From: Nautiliaceae bacterium
Lineage (GTDB): Bacteria > Campylobacterota > Campylobacteria > Campylobacterales > Nautiliaceae
Assembly: GCA_027062625.1 (NCBI GenBank)
Contig: JAMOSZ010000031.1
Location: 1-42,365 of the forward strand
Direction: 5' to 3'
DNA: 42,365 nucleotides
Shown here: positions 18,997-28,952 of the stretch, piece by piece
Layout of the letters: each line of letters begins with the position of its first letter
Numbering within the stretch: the stretch's first letter is position 1
Program-made: the position numbers and the translations under genes
Notes under the pieces: generated by a model
Told to the model about the DNA's origin: nothing
The model's database searches: none
The model's input: the letters and a program-made list of their open reading frames with translations, nothing else

Positions 18997-20250
18997 ATGA
19001 TAGATTTAAAAGCATTAGAGAGAGATTTTGAAACCATTTCACAAAGATTAAGACTAAAAGGGGTTGAAGAGGAGCTTTTAAGGAAAGTAAAAAAGCTTTT
19101 TGAAGAGAAAAAAGAGATTACAACAAAAATCCAAAATCTCCAAGCAAAAAGAAATACCCTCTCAAAACAGATTGGAGTCTTGATAAGAGAGAGTAAAAAA
19201 GAAGAGGCTGAGAAAATCAAAAATGAAGTAAGTAATATAAAAAAAGAGCTTGAAGAGCTAAATAAAAAATTAAAATCAATAGAAGAAAAACTAAATATCT
19301 TAGCTTTATCCATTCCAAATATTCCAGATAGCGATGTGCCGGTTGGAAAAGATGAAAATGATAATGTAGAGATTAAAAGAGTAGGAGAAATTCCAAAATT
19401 TGATTTTGAAGTAAAATCTCACGATGAGCTTGGAGAAAAATTAAATTGGCTTGATTTTAAAAGAGGGGTAAAACTTGCAAAGAGTAGATTTGTTGTTATG
19501 AAAAATGAAGCTGCAAGAATTGAGAGGGCATTAATTAACTTCTTTTTAGACCATAATAAAAGATATGGATTTGAAGAAGTTTGGGTGCCTTTGATGGTAA
19601 ATGAGACTACAATGACTGGAACTGGTCAACTTCCAAAATTTAAAGAGGATTTGTTTAAAATTGAAGATGAGGACTTATACTTAATTCCAACAGCAGAAGT
19701 GCCATTAACTAACCTTTTTAGAGATGAGATTATCAGCGATTTAACAAAGCCAATAAAGCTAACTTCTTATACGCCTTGTTTTAGAAAAGAGGCTGGAAGC
19801 TATGGTAAAGATACAAAAGGGATAATACGCCAGCATCAATTTGATAAGGTTGAGCTTGTAGCAATTACACGCCCAGAAGATAGTAATAAGGTATTTGAAG
19901 AGATGGTAGAAGTTGCAAGTAAAGCCCTTGAAAAATTAAACCTACCTTATCGCCAAGTTATGCTTTGCACAGGGGACCTTGGATTTAGTGCAGCAAAGAC
20001 TATTGACCTTGAAGTTTGGATTCCATCTCAAAACAGATACAGAGAAATAAGCTCAATTAGCAATACCCGTGATTTTCAATCAAGAAGGGCAAAAATCAGA
20101 TTTAAAGATGGCAAAAAAAATCGCCTTGTGCATACTCTAAATGGGAGTAGTTTAGCAGTTGGTAGAACTCTTGTAGCGATAATGGAGAATTTCCAGACAA
20201 AAGATGGAAAAGTAGAAATTCCAGAGGTTTTAAGAAAATATATGTTATAA
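18997..20250 (+). CDS. serS: Seryl-tRNA synthetase
   Basis: N-terminal coiled coil; TGTGQLPKF, YLIPTAEVPLTNL, CFRKEAGSYGKDTKGIIRQHQFDKVE, HTLNGSSLAVGRTLVAIMEN. Confidence 0.98.
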   Translation: MIDLKALERDFETISQRLRLKGVEEELLRKVKKLFEEKKEITTKIQNLQAKRNTLSKQIGVLIRESKKEEAEKIKNEVSNIKKELEELNKKLKSIEEKLNILALSIPNIPDSDVPVGKDENDNVEIKRVGEIPKFDFEVKSHDELGEKLNWLDFKRGVKLAKSRFVVMKNEAARIERALINFFLDHNKRYGFEEVWVPLMVNETTMTGTGQLPKFKEDLFKIEDEDLYLIPTAEVPLTNLFRDEIISDLTKPIKLTSYTPCFRKEAGSYGKDTKGIIRQHQFDKVELVAITRPEDSNKVFEEMVEVASKALEKLNLPYRQVMLCTGDLGFSAAKTIDLEVWIPSQNRYREISSISNTRDFQSRRAKIRFKDGKKNRLVHTLNGSSLAVGRTLVAIMENFQTKDGKVEIPEVLRKYML

Positions 20251-20270
20251 TTAAGAAAAAAAGGAGAGTT

Positions 20271-21005
20271 ATGAAATTTTCATCAAAAGATTTTGGAAGT
20301 AATTACAACCAAAACGCTTCTATTCAAACACAAAACACAACAACCAAAGCAACCGAAATTAGCAATATCAACGCTTTTGTAAAAAGAGTTTATCAGTTGG
20401 TAGCTGGAAGTTTGATAGCAGGTGCCGTTGGAGCTTATGTTGGGATTGGAATGGTTGGATATTTAATCTCTCAAAACGGTCTTAGCTTTGCATATTGGGG
20501 AAGTGTGATTTTGGAGTTTGTTTTGCTTTTTGGCTTAATGTTTGCAAAAGACAAATCCCCTCTTAATCTTATCTTACTTTTTGCCTTTACATTTATGAGC
20601 GGATTTACGCTTGCTCCAACCCTTGCACTTTTTATATCAAAAGGGCTTGGATATGTAATTGGAGAAGCTTTTTTACTTAGTGCAATAGCCTTTTTTGCAC
20701 TAACTGTCTTTGCAATGAATACAAAAAGAGACTTTACTACAATGGGTAAAATTTTGTTTATTACTTTAATTATAGTAGTGGTAGCCGGGCTTATTAATAT
20801 CTTTTTACATCTGCCTTTGCTCCAATTAATTATTGCATCAGTTAGTGCAATATTATTTAGCTTTTTTATCCTTTATGATACTCAAAACATTATAAGAGGA
20901 AATGTAACAAATGAAATTGAAGCGGCTGTTAGTTTGTATCTTGATTTTCTAAACCTTTTTATCTCACTTTTACAAATACTTGGATTTTTAAACAATGAAG
21001 AGTAA
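20271..21005 (+). CDS. Bax inhibitor-1/YccA family membrane protein
   Basis: Seven predicted TM segments; FMSGFTLAP and YDTQNIIRG...AAVSLYLDFLNLFISLLQILG are BI-1 signatures. Confidence 0.92.
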   Translation: MKFSSKDFGSNYNQNASIQTQNTTTKATEISNINAFVKRVYQLVAGSLIAGAVGAYVGIGMVGYLISQNGLSFAYWGSVILEFVLLFGLMFAKDKSPLNLILLFAFTFMSGFTLAPTLALFISKGLGYVIGEAFLLSAIAFFALTVFAMNTKRDFTTMGKILFITLIIVVVAGLINIFLHLPLLQLIIASVSAILFSFFILYDTQNIIRGNVTNEIEAAVSLYLDFLNLFISLLQILGFLNNEE

Positions 21006-21387
21006 AGCCCTAAGGACAATTGACGCAAACTTTAACAGATTTAAAGAGGGGATAAGGGTTGTTGAGGATATTTTAAGATATGAATTCTCCTCTCCCCTTG
21101 CAAAAGAGTTAAAATCAATCCGCCATATTAAAATCCCAAATTACAAAGAAGTAGTATTATCAAGAGATGCAAAAAACGATATCTTAAAACCATCCACTAA
21201 ATCTGAACTTAATAAAAATTCCTTAGAAGAGATAATAATCTCAAACCTAAAAAGAAGCCAAGAGAGTGCGAGAGTATTAGAGGAGCTTTTTAAATTAATT
21301 GATACAAATACATCTGAAAAATTCAAAGACGCAAGATATAACCTTTATGAAATTGAAAAGGAGATAATCAAGATTTTAGAACAATAA
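20995..21387 (+). CDS. ThiD2-like protein (thiamine biosynthesis, proposed HMP-P kinase family)
   Basis: ALRTIDANFNRFKEGIRVVEDILRYEF and SQESARVLEELFKL match the ThiD2/ThiE-associated domain; standalone 130 aa. Confidence 0.75.
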   Translation: MKSKALRTIDANFNRFKEGIRVVEDILRYEFSSPLAKELKSIRHIKIPNYKEVVLSRDAKNDILKPSTKSELNKNSLEEIIISNLKRSQESARVLEELFKLIDTNTSEKFKDARYNLYEIEKEIIKILEQ

Positions 21388-22012
21388 CCTCAAATTCAAG
21401 CTCTTTTATCAAATTTTTCTTACAAATCTCTCTTAATTTTTTTATACCAGCCATCTTTTTAGGATTTACCCCCGAGAGTTTTATATATCTTAACATCTCA
21501 ATTGAAGTTTTAAACTCCTTTTTAAATCTTAAAACCTCAACCCTTGGAGATAAAATTTTAGAATACTCTAAAATCTCCTCTTTTGAATAAATTGGGGACT
21601 TAACTCCTAAAAAACTATGAAGATTTTTGAAAGTATTGGAAGTAAAAAGGGCTAAGGTAAAAGGTTTTTTAAATAAAGCAATATTTTCAAACACTTTTTT
21701 TAAATCCCTTGACCATTGAAGAGCTGAAAAAGAGACAATCTCATCAAATTCAAACTCCTTTAACCTCTCAAAACACTCCATATCATCAAAATCACAAAGA
21801 AGAGTATTGCAAGGATTTCTTTTTAGCATCTCTTCACTTTTATCAATTCCAAGATAAAAATCAAAATTCCTATATTTACAAAGCCCCTCACTCCCACACC
21901 CTAAATCCACAACCCTATTTGAGAGAAGATTTATATACCGCCTTATAAGTGATTTTTGAATAGAGTTATATTTTTCATAACTAAATGCATATTTATCAAA
22001 ACTTTTTGGCAT
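21368..22012 (-). CDS. SAM-dependent methyltransferase, BioC-like
   Basis: FDKYAFSYEKYNSIQKSL, VVDLGCGSEG, FSALQWSRDLKKVF are BioC-like; ends in a convergent overlap with the ThiD2-like gene. Confidence 0.7.
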   Translation of the reverse strand: MPKSFDKYAFSYEKYNSIQKSLIRRYINLLSNRVVDLGCGSEGLCKYRNFDFYLGIDKSEEMLKRNPCNTLLCDFDDMECFERLKEFEFDEIVSFSALQWSRDLKKVFENIALFKKPFTLALFTSNTFKNLHSFLGVKSPIYSKEEILEYSKILSPRVEVLRFKKEFKTSIEMLRYIKLSGVNPKKMAGIKKLREICKKNLIKELEFEVIVLKS

Positions 22013-22045
22013 AAACTCACCTTAAAAAGAGATAGTAGTTTTTTA

Positions 22046-22067
22046 TTTTGATATAATTTTATCAAAA
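22046..22067. promoter_or_regulatory. Inverted repeat TTTTGATA-TAATTT-TATCAAAA overlapping the probable secG -10
   Basis: 8-bp perfect arms; TATAAT falls across arm and spacer; just upstream of secG. Confidence 0.5.
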
Positions 22068-22077
22068 AAGGCTTATA

Positions 22078-22374
22078 ATGACTGGATTTTTAATGATTGT
22101 TCAAATAGTACTTGTAATAGCAATTACCATTTTAGTATTACTTCAACGCTCAGAATCAATGGGACTTGGTGCATATTCATCTTCGAACAACTCGGTATTT
22201 GGCGCAGGCGGACCTATGAACTTTTTGACAAAAGCGACTATGATTTTAGGACTTTTATTTGTGCTAAATACTCTAACTCTGGTTTATCTATACAACAAAC
22301 AATCAAACACATCAGCCCTTGATAAAGTGAAAATAGAAAAACAAATCCCAATCCCTCAGGCACCGGTTAAGTGA
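22078..22374 (+). CDS. secG: Preprotein translocase subunit SecG
   Basis: Two TM helices; LLQRSESMGLGAYSSSNNSVFGAGGPMNFLTKAT. Confidence 0.93.
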   Translation: MTGFLMIVQIVLVIAITILVLLQRSESMGLGAYSSSNNSVFGAGGPMNFLTKATMILGLLFVLNTLTLVYLYNKQSNTSALDKVKIEKQIPIPQAPVK

Positions 22375-23300
22375 GATTTTTATTAATTTTTTTAGCATCT
22401 CTCCTCTTTGGAGATGCTCATATCTTTGTACTTCATAGAATTAACGACCCCCGCTACCCATCTACAAACACCCAAACCGCTCAACTGAGAAACTATTTTG
22501 AATTTTTAAAATCCCACAACTACAAAGTCGTAACACTCTCAACCCTAATCAAAATGATAAAAAATAAAAAACCAATTGATAAAATTGTAGTTTTTACAAT
22601 TGATGATAGCTATAAAAGCTTTTACAAAAACGGGCTCCCGCTTTTTAAAAAATACAACTATCCTTTTACTCTCTTTGTCTATACAAAAGCGACAACCGAA
22701 AAATGGGGCGATTTTATGAGCTGGGATGAGGTAAGAGAAGCTAAAAAACATGGAGAACTTGGAGTTCATAGCTTCTCTCATCCTCATCTTGCAAAATTAA
22801 GCAACAAAGAGATAATAGATGATACAAAAAAAGCGATTGAAATTTTTAAAAAAGAGATTGGGTATATACCAAAAATTTATAGCTACCCTTATGGAGAATA
22901 TGATAAGAGGGTAAAAAAAATTATTAAAAAATTTTTCCCATACATTGTAAATCAAAACCCAGGAGTTATTGACTTTACCACTCCTCTTGATGATATGGAT
23001 AGAATAGCGCTAACAGGAAAAACAAATATAACCAAAAAACTAAAATTAAAAAGACTTCACGCCAATATAAACATTACAAAATCCAAAAACAAAATCATAA
23101 AAGTATCGGGAAAAATTTATGATAAAGTCCCTTATATAAATTTATACCTTACAAAGATGGGATGGATTTATAAAATCCCTTTAAAAAACGGTTTTTTCTC
23201 TACTAACTTAAACTTTCCACTCAAAAAATACAGAAACAGACTTATCATAAGATATAATTATAAAATAATTTCAAAAATGATAATAAAGGAGGAGAAATGA
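22371..23300 (+). CDS. Polysaccharide deacetylase family protein (exported)
   Basis: Signal peptide; VVFTIDDSYKSF, LGVHSFSHPHLAKLS, IYSYPYGEYD (NodB-type motifs). Confidence 0.87.
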   Translation: MRFLLIFLASLLFGDAHIFVLHRINDPRYPSTNTQTAQLRNYFEFLKSHNYKVVTLSTLIKMIKNKKPIDKIVVFTIDDSYKSFYKNGLPLFKKYNYPFTLFVYTKATTEKWGDFMSWDEVREAKKHGELGVHSFSHPHLAKLSNKEIIDDTKKAIEIFKKEIGYIPKIYSYPYGEYDKRVKKIIKKFFPYIVNQNPGVIDFTTPLDDMDRIALTGKTNITKKLKLKRLHANINITKSKNKIIKVSGKIYDKVPYINLYLTKMGWIYKIPLKNGFFSTNLNFPLKKYRNRLIIRYNYKIISKMIIKEEK

Positions 23301-23851
23301 AAGAAGTGTTTGATTATGCAAGAGAGCATATGCAAAAAAGTATTGAAGTATTAAAAAAAGATTTAAACACACTAAGAACTGGTAGAGTTTCAATTCATGT
23401 TTTAGATGGAATTAAAGTAGAATACTATGGAACTCCAACTCCACTAAACCAAGTAGCAAACATAAACGCAGTAGATGCAACTACAATTGTTATAAGCCCT
23501 TGGGATAAATCTATCATAAATTCAATTGAAAAAGCAATTCAAGAAGCAAATGTAGGAGCAAATCCAAACAATGATGGAGATACAATTAAACTCTACTTTC
23601 CACCAATGACAGAAGAAGAGAGAAAAAAACAGGCAAAAAAAGCCAAAGAGTTTGGTGAAAAAGCAAAAATCGCAATAAGAAATGTAAGAAGAGAAGCAAA
23701 CGACAAAATCAAAAAACTCTTTAAAGATAAAGCAATAACAGAAGATGAGCAAAAAAGAGGACTTGAAGAAGTGCAAAAAATTACTGATGAGTTTGTAAGC
23801 AAAGTAGATGAGATTGTAAATAAAAAAATTGACGATGTTATGAAAGTTTAA
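23297..23851 (+). CDS. frr: Ribosome recycling factor
   Basis: [35 protein letters not shown]-terminal RRF helices. Confidence 0.97.
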   Translation: MKEVFDYAREHMQKSIEVLKKDLNTLRTGRVSIHVLDGIKVEYYGTPTPLNQVANINAVDATTIVISPWDKSIINSIEKAIQEANVGANPNNDGDTIKLYFPPMTEEERKKQAKKAKEFGEKAKIAIRNVRREANDKIKKLFKDKAITEDEQKRGLEEVQKITDEFVSKVDEIVNKKIDDVMKV

Positions 23852-23852
23852 T

Positions 23853-24464
23853 ATGAATGTAAAAGAGATTTACGAAAAATATGGAGCATTGCTCAAAGGG
23901 CACTTTTTACTAAGTAGCGGAAAGCATAGTGAGTATTATCTTCAAAGTGCAAGGGTGCTTGAACATCCAGAAGTTGCAGAAAAATTGGCAAAAGAGCTTG
24001 CAAAGCAAATTATTGACGCCGGGATAAAGGTAGATACCGTATGCTCACCGGCAATTGGAGGGCTTCTTGCTGGATATGAGCTTGCAAGAGCCCTTGGAGT
24101 TAGGTTTATTTTTACCGAAAGAGTAAAAGGTGAGATGACCCTAAGAAGAGGTTTTGAAGTAAAGCCTGGGGAGAAGGTATTGATTTGTGAAGATATTATT
24201 ACAACCGGCGGGTCTGCTATGGAAGCTGCAAGAGAGATTGAAAAAAGAGGAGCTAAGGTTGTAGGATTTAGTGCTATTGCAAACAGAGGAGTTTGTAAGA
24301 GGATAAACGGAAAGAGTGAGAGAAAAAAAGAGTGCAAACTCCCAGAAGATAAACCATTTTTCGCACTGGATGACTTTGATTTTGAAGTGTATGAACCAAA
24401 TGAGTGTCCAATGTGCAAAGCTGGAAGCAAGCCAGTAAAACCAGGGAGCAGAGGAAACCAATGA
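23853..24464 (+). CDS. pyrE: Orotate phosphoribosyltransferase
   Basis: [45 protein letters not shown] motif. Confidence 0.96.
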   Translation: MNVKEIYEKYGALLKGHFLLSSGKHSEYYLQSARVLEHPEVAEKLAKELAKQIIDAGIKVDTVCSPAIGGLLAGYELARALGVRFIFTERVKGEMTLRRGFEVKPGEKVLICEDIITTGGSAMEAAREIEKRGAKVVGFSAIANRGVCKRINGKSERKKECKLPEDKPFFALDDFDFEVYEPNECPMCKAGSKPVKPGSRGNQ

Positions 24465-24853
24465 GTTGTCCTCTTTGCTCTTTGAGAGACTTTATTTATG
24501 AAGATAATTTTATAAAAATCATTTTAGTTGATGAAATTCCAGGATACATAAGAGTAATTACCAAAAAACATATTAAAGAGTTTAGCGATTTAAGCGATGA
24601 AGATGCTATAAAACTCATGCTCCTTATCAAAAAGATTGAAAAAGTTATGATTAAAGAGCTAAACCCAGATAAAGTAAATATAGCTTCCCTTGGCAATCAA
24701 ATGCCACACCTTCATTTTCACATTATCCCCCGCTACAAAAACGACCCATGGTGGAGCGGAGCAAGCTTTTGTGAAAAAAAAAGAGATTTCACATACCCTC
24801 AATTTAACAAAGAAAAATATATAACTGCAATAAAAAAAGCCCTTGAAAAGTAG
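24461..24853 (+). CDS. HIT family protein
   Basis: [13 protein letters not shown] motif and N-terminal MSCPLC. ATGA overlap with the pyrE stop makes 24461 a better start than 24404. Confidence 0.9.
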   Translation: MSCPLCSLRDFIYEDNFIKIILVDEIPGYIRVITKKHIKEFSDLSDEDAIKLMLLIKKIEKVMIKELNPDKVNIASLGNQMPHLHFHIIPRYKNDPWWSGASFCEKKRDFTYPQFNKEKYITAIKKALEK

Positions 24854-25886
24854 ATTTTTTATAACTCTTAGTTTATATTATTTCCTTTTTTTCGCATTAA
24901 TAGGCGATTATGTAATTTTCTTACCAAAATATTTTCAAAGCATTGGATTCTCACCCTTTGAAATTGGAATTATTTTTGCAATGATGCCAATAGCAAGATT
25001 TATAACTCCTTTTATTTTTCTTAAAAAACCCCTAATCAAAAAAGATTTTTTAATCTCCTTAATCATCTCAACCCTCGCGTCATTTTTAATATTAACCAAA
25101 AATTTTTTTTTCATAATTTTGGCGTTTTTTTTAATTGGGGCAAGTTTTAGCGTAGTTTTCCCTTATATTGAAGCAATTGCAATTGCCAAATTAAATACCC
25201 GCTATGGACAAGCAAGGCTTTTTGGAAGTATAGGGTTTATGCTCTTTGGAATAATCTTCTCTTATATAAAAGTAAATTTAGTTTACGCTTTTATAATCTT
25301 AATGACTATTACAAACTTAGTCTCTTTATACTTTTTAGAAGATAAAACTATCAAAAAATCAAACGCCCCAATTGATTTTAAAAAAGCTTGGAGGTTTTGG
25401 TTAGCCGTTATTTTAATGCAAATCAGTTTTGGAGGATTTTATAACTTTTTCACAATTTATGAGATAAGTCACGGAATTGATAAAGAGTATATTGGATGGC
25501 TTTTTGCAATTGGAGTTAGTGCTGAGATTTTAGTTTTTATCTTTCAGCATAAGTTCATTGATAAATTTTCTCCTATTTTTTGGATAAAAATTTCTATACT
25601 CTTAACCGCCATTAGATGGATTGTATTAAATTTTTTTGCATCAAATATCTTTATAGTAGCCTTAACTCAATTAATCCACGCTTTCTCTTTTGCGATATTT
25701 CACACCTCAGCCCTCTTATATCTTTCCAAAACCTATGAAAATAAAACCCTTGCCCAACAATTTTATGCAGGGATTGCTTATGGAGCGGCTGCTTTTATTG
25801 GAAGTATAATTTCAGGGATGCTTTATGGGGAGAATTTATTTTTATGTGAAGGATTAATAGCATTAATTGGATTTTTAATCCTCTAA
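24843..25886 (+). CDS. MFS transporter
   Basis: About ten to twelve hydrophobic segments; FSPFEIGIIFAMMPIARFITPFIF, TRYGQARLFGSIGFMLFGIIF (MFS_1_like). Confidence 0.85.
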   Translation: MKSRFFITLSLYYFLFFALIGDYVIFLPKYFQSIGFSPFEIGIIFAMMPIARFITPFIFLKKPLIKKDFLISLIISTLASFLILTKNFFFIILAFFLIGASFSVVFPYIEAIAIAKLNTRYGQARLFGSIGFMLFGIIFSYIKVNLVYAFIILMTITNLVSLYFLEDKTIKKSNAPIDFKKAWRFWLAVILMQISFGGFYNFFTIYEISHGIDKEYIGWLFAIGVSAEILVFIFQHKFIDKFSPIFWIKISILLTAIRWIVLNFFASNIFIVALTQLIHAFSFAIFHTSALLYLSKTYENKTLAQQFYAGIAYGAAAFIGSIISGMLYGENLFLCEGLIALIGFLIL

Positions 25887-26303
25887 AAGTCCAGCCCCTT
25901 TTAATATTTTTGCCCTATCCTTTGCAAAAATTCTTTTTCCATTTACTAAATCATACTTCCAAATAGGAGCGTTGGCTTTAAAATCCTCTACAAACTCTTT
26001 AATATATCTAAATCCCTCTTCTCTATGTTTTGTAAAAACCGCACACAAAAAACTACTCTCCCCTACTCTAACATCCCCAAAACTATGAGCCATTACAATC
26101 TTTGCATCTGGCAAATTTTCCCACTTCTTAAACCACTCATTAAGCATAGGCAAATACAAATCAAAACTAAGCCCATCAATCCCCTTATCTCTTCTTACAA
26201 TCCCAATAAAAGGAATCATAGCTCCATATCCATCTTTAAACTCACTATACCACCTATCCAAAACTTCAATTACAGGAATTCCTCCTTTATAAATCTCTAC
26301 CAT
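25875..26303 (-). CDS. moaE: Molybdopterin synthase catalytic subunit
   Basis: GAMIPFIGIVR, MAHSFGDVRVGESSFLCAVFTKHREEGF, APIWKYDLVNG. Confidence 0.92.
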   Translation of the reverse strand: MVEIYKGGIPVIEVLDRWYSEFKDGYGAMIPFIGIVRRDKGIDGLSFDLYLPMLNEWFKKWENLPDAKIVMAHSFGDVRVGESSFLCAVFTKHREEGFRYIKEFVEDFKANAPIWKYDLVNGKRIFAKDRAKILKGAGLLED

Positions 26304-26382
26304 TTACACTCCTTAATAATCCAACTTCATTTGATATTTTTTTAGTAAGCCAGAATACTCCATAAACTAAAAACCCTTTAAT

Positions 26383-26604
26383 CTATCCTCCACAAACTGG
26401 GGGTAATATCACAACTCTATCACCATCTTTTAGCGGAGTATCTAAGTTAGTTACAATCTTATCATTTACCCCAACAGCTGAGACTCTAAGCCACTCTTTT
26501 AACTCTTCATCTTTATTTAAAACCTCTTTTAGCTCTTTTAAATTCTTTACATCTACTTCAATTGGCTCTTTTTGAATTGGTCCTAAAAACTCTACTTTTA
26601 CCAT
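26383..26604 (-). CDS. moaD: Molybdopterin synthase sulfur-carrier subunit (MoaD/ThiS fold)
   Basis: 73-aa beta-grasp-like protein ending DGDRVVILPPVCGG; directly downstream of moaE. Confidence 0.88.
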   Translation of the reverse strand: MVKVEFLGPIQKEPIEVDVKNLKELKEVLNKDEELKEWLRVSAVGVNDKIVTNLDTPLKDGDRVVILPPVCGG

Positions 26605-26644
26605 TTTTATCCTTTATGTTAAAATAATAAAAAAAAAGGGCATT

Positions 26645-27301
26645 ATGAAAATTGGACATATTAACTATTTAAACCTTTTGCCATTTTATCAATTTTTGAA
26701 AAAAAAAGGGATAAGAGTTTATAGTAGTTATCCAGCTTACATCAATAAATTATTTGAAAAAAAACAAATTGAGGCAGCTTTTATCTCATCAATAAAAGCA
26801 AAAAACAAAAAATGCTTTAATGTTGGAATCGCAGCAAAAAATAGAGTAAAAAGCGTATTAGTATGCCCGGGTCAAGGAGAAGATAAAGAATCCCAAACAT
26901 CAAATATTTTAGCAAAAATCCTAAACCAAGAAGGAAGAGTAGTTATTGGAGATAAAGCATTTAAAGAAAAAGGGTGCAAAGATTTAGCAAAAATTTGGTT
27001 TGAGAAATATAATCTCCCATTTGTTTTTGCACTTTTTTGCGTAAACAAAAATGAAAAAAAATATGAAAAACTTATAAAAGAATTTTTAAAATCAAAACAA
27101 AAAATTCCTTATTACATTTTAAAACCATACCTAAAAAAAACCTCTCTAAGCTATAAAGAAGCAAGAGAATATTTAGAAAAGATAATTTATTATAAATTAT
27201 CTTGGCAGGAGAAAAAAGCTCTTTATAAATTTTGGAAAGAAGCAAAAAAATTAAAAAAGGAAAGCCATGGATTACTCAAAACCAATAGAGATAGGGGATG
27301 A
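26645..27301 (+). CDS. mqnA: Menaquinone biosynthesis protein MqnA-like (futalosine pathway)
   Basis: MKIGHINYLNLLPFYQFLK...AAFISSIKAK; LPFVFALFCV; MqnA/MqnD family. Confidence 0.85.
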   Translation: MKIGHINYLNLLPFYQFLKKKGIRVYSSYPAYINKLFEKKQIEAAFISSIKAKNKKCFNVGIAAKNRVKSVLVCPGQGEDKESQTSNILAKILNQEGRVVIGDKAFKEKGCKDLAKIWFEKYNLPFVFALFCVNKNEKKYEKLIKEFLKSKQKIPYYILKPYLKKTSLSYKEAREYLEKIIYYKLSWQEKKALYKFWKEAKKLKKESHGLLKTNRDRG

Positions 27302-28940
27302 AATTTTTTGGGTTGGGTATGTTATACCAAATGACCCTTTTCAATGTCATGTCTATCTTATAAGAAATAAAGATGAATCAATCTTAATTGACCCAGGAAG
27401 TATGATAACTTTTCCAGTTGTATTAGAAAAAATAACATCTCTTATCAAGCTAAGGGATATTAAATACATAATTATGCACCACCAAGACCCAGACATTGTA
27501 GGATGCTATTCTACTCTTGAAACTCTCTTTCCACAAGGTAAACGATATATTGTAACTCATTGGCGAACAGAAATGCTCTTAAAGCATTATCAGTGGAAAA
27601 CTCCTTTTTATTTAGTAGATAAGCACGATTGGAAGCTAAAAGCAGGAGATAGGGAGCTTGAATTTATTTTTACTCCATATGCTCACTTTGCAGGGGCATT
27701 TTGCACTTACGATAAAAAAAGTGAAATTTTATTTTCAAGCGACTTATTTGGGGGACTTACGAAAGAATTTAAACTCTTTGTTGATGATGTAGATGAATAC
27801 TTTGAAGCTGCAAAACTATTTCACAAACACTACATCCCAACCAATGAAGTATTAAATTTTGCCCTAAGTCAAGTAGAAAAAAAAGACCCTCAAATGATAG
27901 CTCCTCAACACGGCTCAATTATTAAAAAAGAGTTTATAAAACCATTAATTGAAAAATTAAAAAAACTTGATTGCGGACTTTATTTAATGGATACATATGA
28001 GAGTGATTTAAAAACACTAAACGCAATTGATGAAGTTTTAAAAAAATTTTTTCAAGATACAATCTCAGGAAGCAAAATTGAAATAATTTTAAGAAATTTA
28101 TTTAATAACCTAAAAAAAGTCCTTCCAACGATAATAAAAATAGAATTTTGCGGCATATCTCCAATCTCTGGGAAACTCCACTGCTTTGAGTTTAAGAATG
28201 ATACTTTAAAAGAGATAGAAAAAAATAGCATTGATTACTCTTACACTCAAATCCTCACCCAAGATAATGAGCAAGTTGGATATATCTATCTTTGGACAAA
28301 AAGAAAACTCACAAAACATCAAATAAACTTAATAAGAATACTTTTTGATAAAATCTCAATGCCAATTAGCATCTCTTTGCAAAAAGAGCTTATGTTAAAA
28401 GAGCTCGAAGAAGAAAATAAAAACCTCCATCAAAAAGTATTAATAGACCCTCTAACAAAACTTCACAACAGGGAATATTTAGAAAAATATCTCTCCCAAA
28501 AGATTGAAGAAGCAAAAAAATATAGTGTTCCACTTAGCGTAGCAATGGTAGATATAGATTTTTTTAAGAAAATAAACGACACTTATGGACATTTAATAGG
28601 AGATTGCGTATTAAAAGAGATTGCAAATTTGCTAAAAGAGCACTTCCAAAGCGATGATGTTATAAGATATGGGGGAGAAGAGTTTTTGATTGTTATGCCA
28701 TTTACTCCAATAAAAAAAGCGTATGAAAAACTGGAAAATTTTAGAAAAGAAGTAGAGAAAAAAAACTTTTGCAAAGAGAAAAAACTCAATATTACAATAA
28801 GCTGTGGTATTGCTGAGCTAAGTAAAGATGACACTATCCAAACTTTAATAGACAAAGCCGATAAAAAACTTTATGAAGCAAAAAAAACTTCTCGCAATGT
28901 TGTAATTTGTTATAATTTCAATCCATACAACCACACTTAA
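27267..28940 (+). CDS. MBL-fold (flavodiiron/ODP-like di-iron) domain fused to a C-terminal GGDEF diguanylate cyclase
   Basis: N-terminal IMHHQDPDIVG, VTHW, YAHFAGAF, FSSDLFGG, PQHG metal-ligand motifs; C-terminal DPLTKLHNREYLEKYL...RYGGEEFLIVMP. Confidence 0.9.
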   Translation: MDYSKPIEIGDEIFWVGYVIPNDPFQCHVYLIRNKDESILIDPGSMITFPVVLEKITSLIKLRDIKYIIMHHQDPDIVGCYSTLETLFPQGKRYIVTHWRTEMLLKHYQWKTPFYLVDKHDWKLKAGDRELEFIFTPYAHFAGAFCTYDKKSEILFSSDLFGGLTKEFKLFVDDVDEYFEAAKLFHKHYIPTNEVLNFALSQVEKKDPQMIAPQHGSIIKKEFIKPLIEKLKKLDCGLYLMDTYESDLKTLNAIDEVLKKFFQDTISGSKIEIILRNLFNNLKKVLPTIIKIEFCGISPISGKLHCFEFKNDTLKEIEKNSIDYSYTQILTQDNEQVGYIYLWTKRKLTKHQINLIRILFDKISMPISISLQKELMLKELEEENKNLHQKVLIDPLTKLHNREYLEKYLSQKIEEAKKYSVPLSVAMVDIDFFKKINDTYGHLIGDCVLKEIANLLKEHFQSDDVIRYGGEEFLIVMPFTPIKKAYEKLENFRKEVEKKNFCKEKKLNITISCGIAELSKDDTIQTLIDKADKKLYEAKKTSRNVVICYNFNPYNHT

Positions 28941-28952
28941 TAGGAGAACATT

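Noticed and set aside
24404-24460. Track start of the HIT protein at 24404
   Set aside because: It overlaps the pyrE 3' end by ~60 bp; the ATGA at 24461 gives the typical MSCPLC start.
23593-24461. Minus-strand ORFs opposite frr/pyrE (e.g. 23593..23802, 23942..24430, 24141..24461)
   Set aside because: Ser/Phe/Leu-rich shadow translations of strongly conserved genes on the other strand; no RBS or family signal.
26383-26604. Assignment of the 73-aa beta-grasp protein as ThiS (partner of thiG)
   Set aside because: Directly downstream of moaE in the same orientation and MoaD-like throughout; thiG is 12 kb away.
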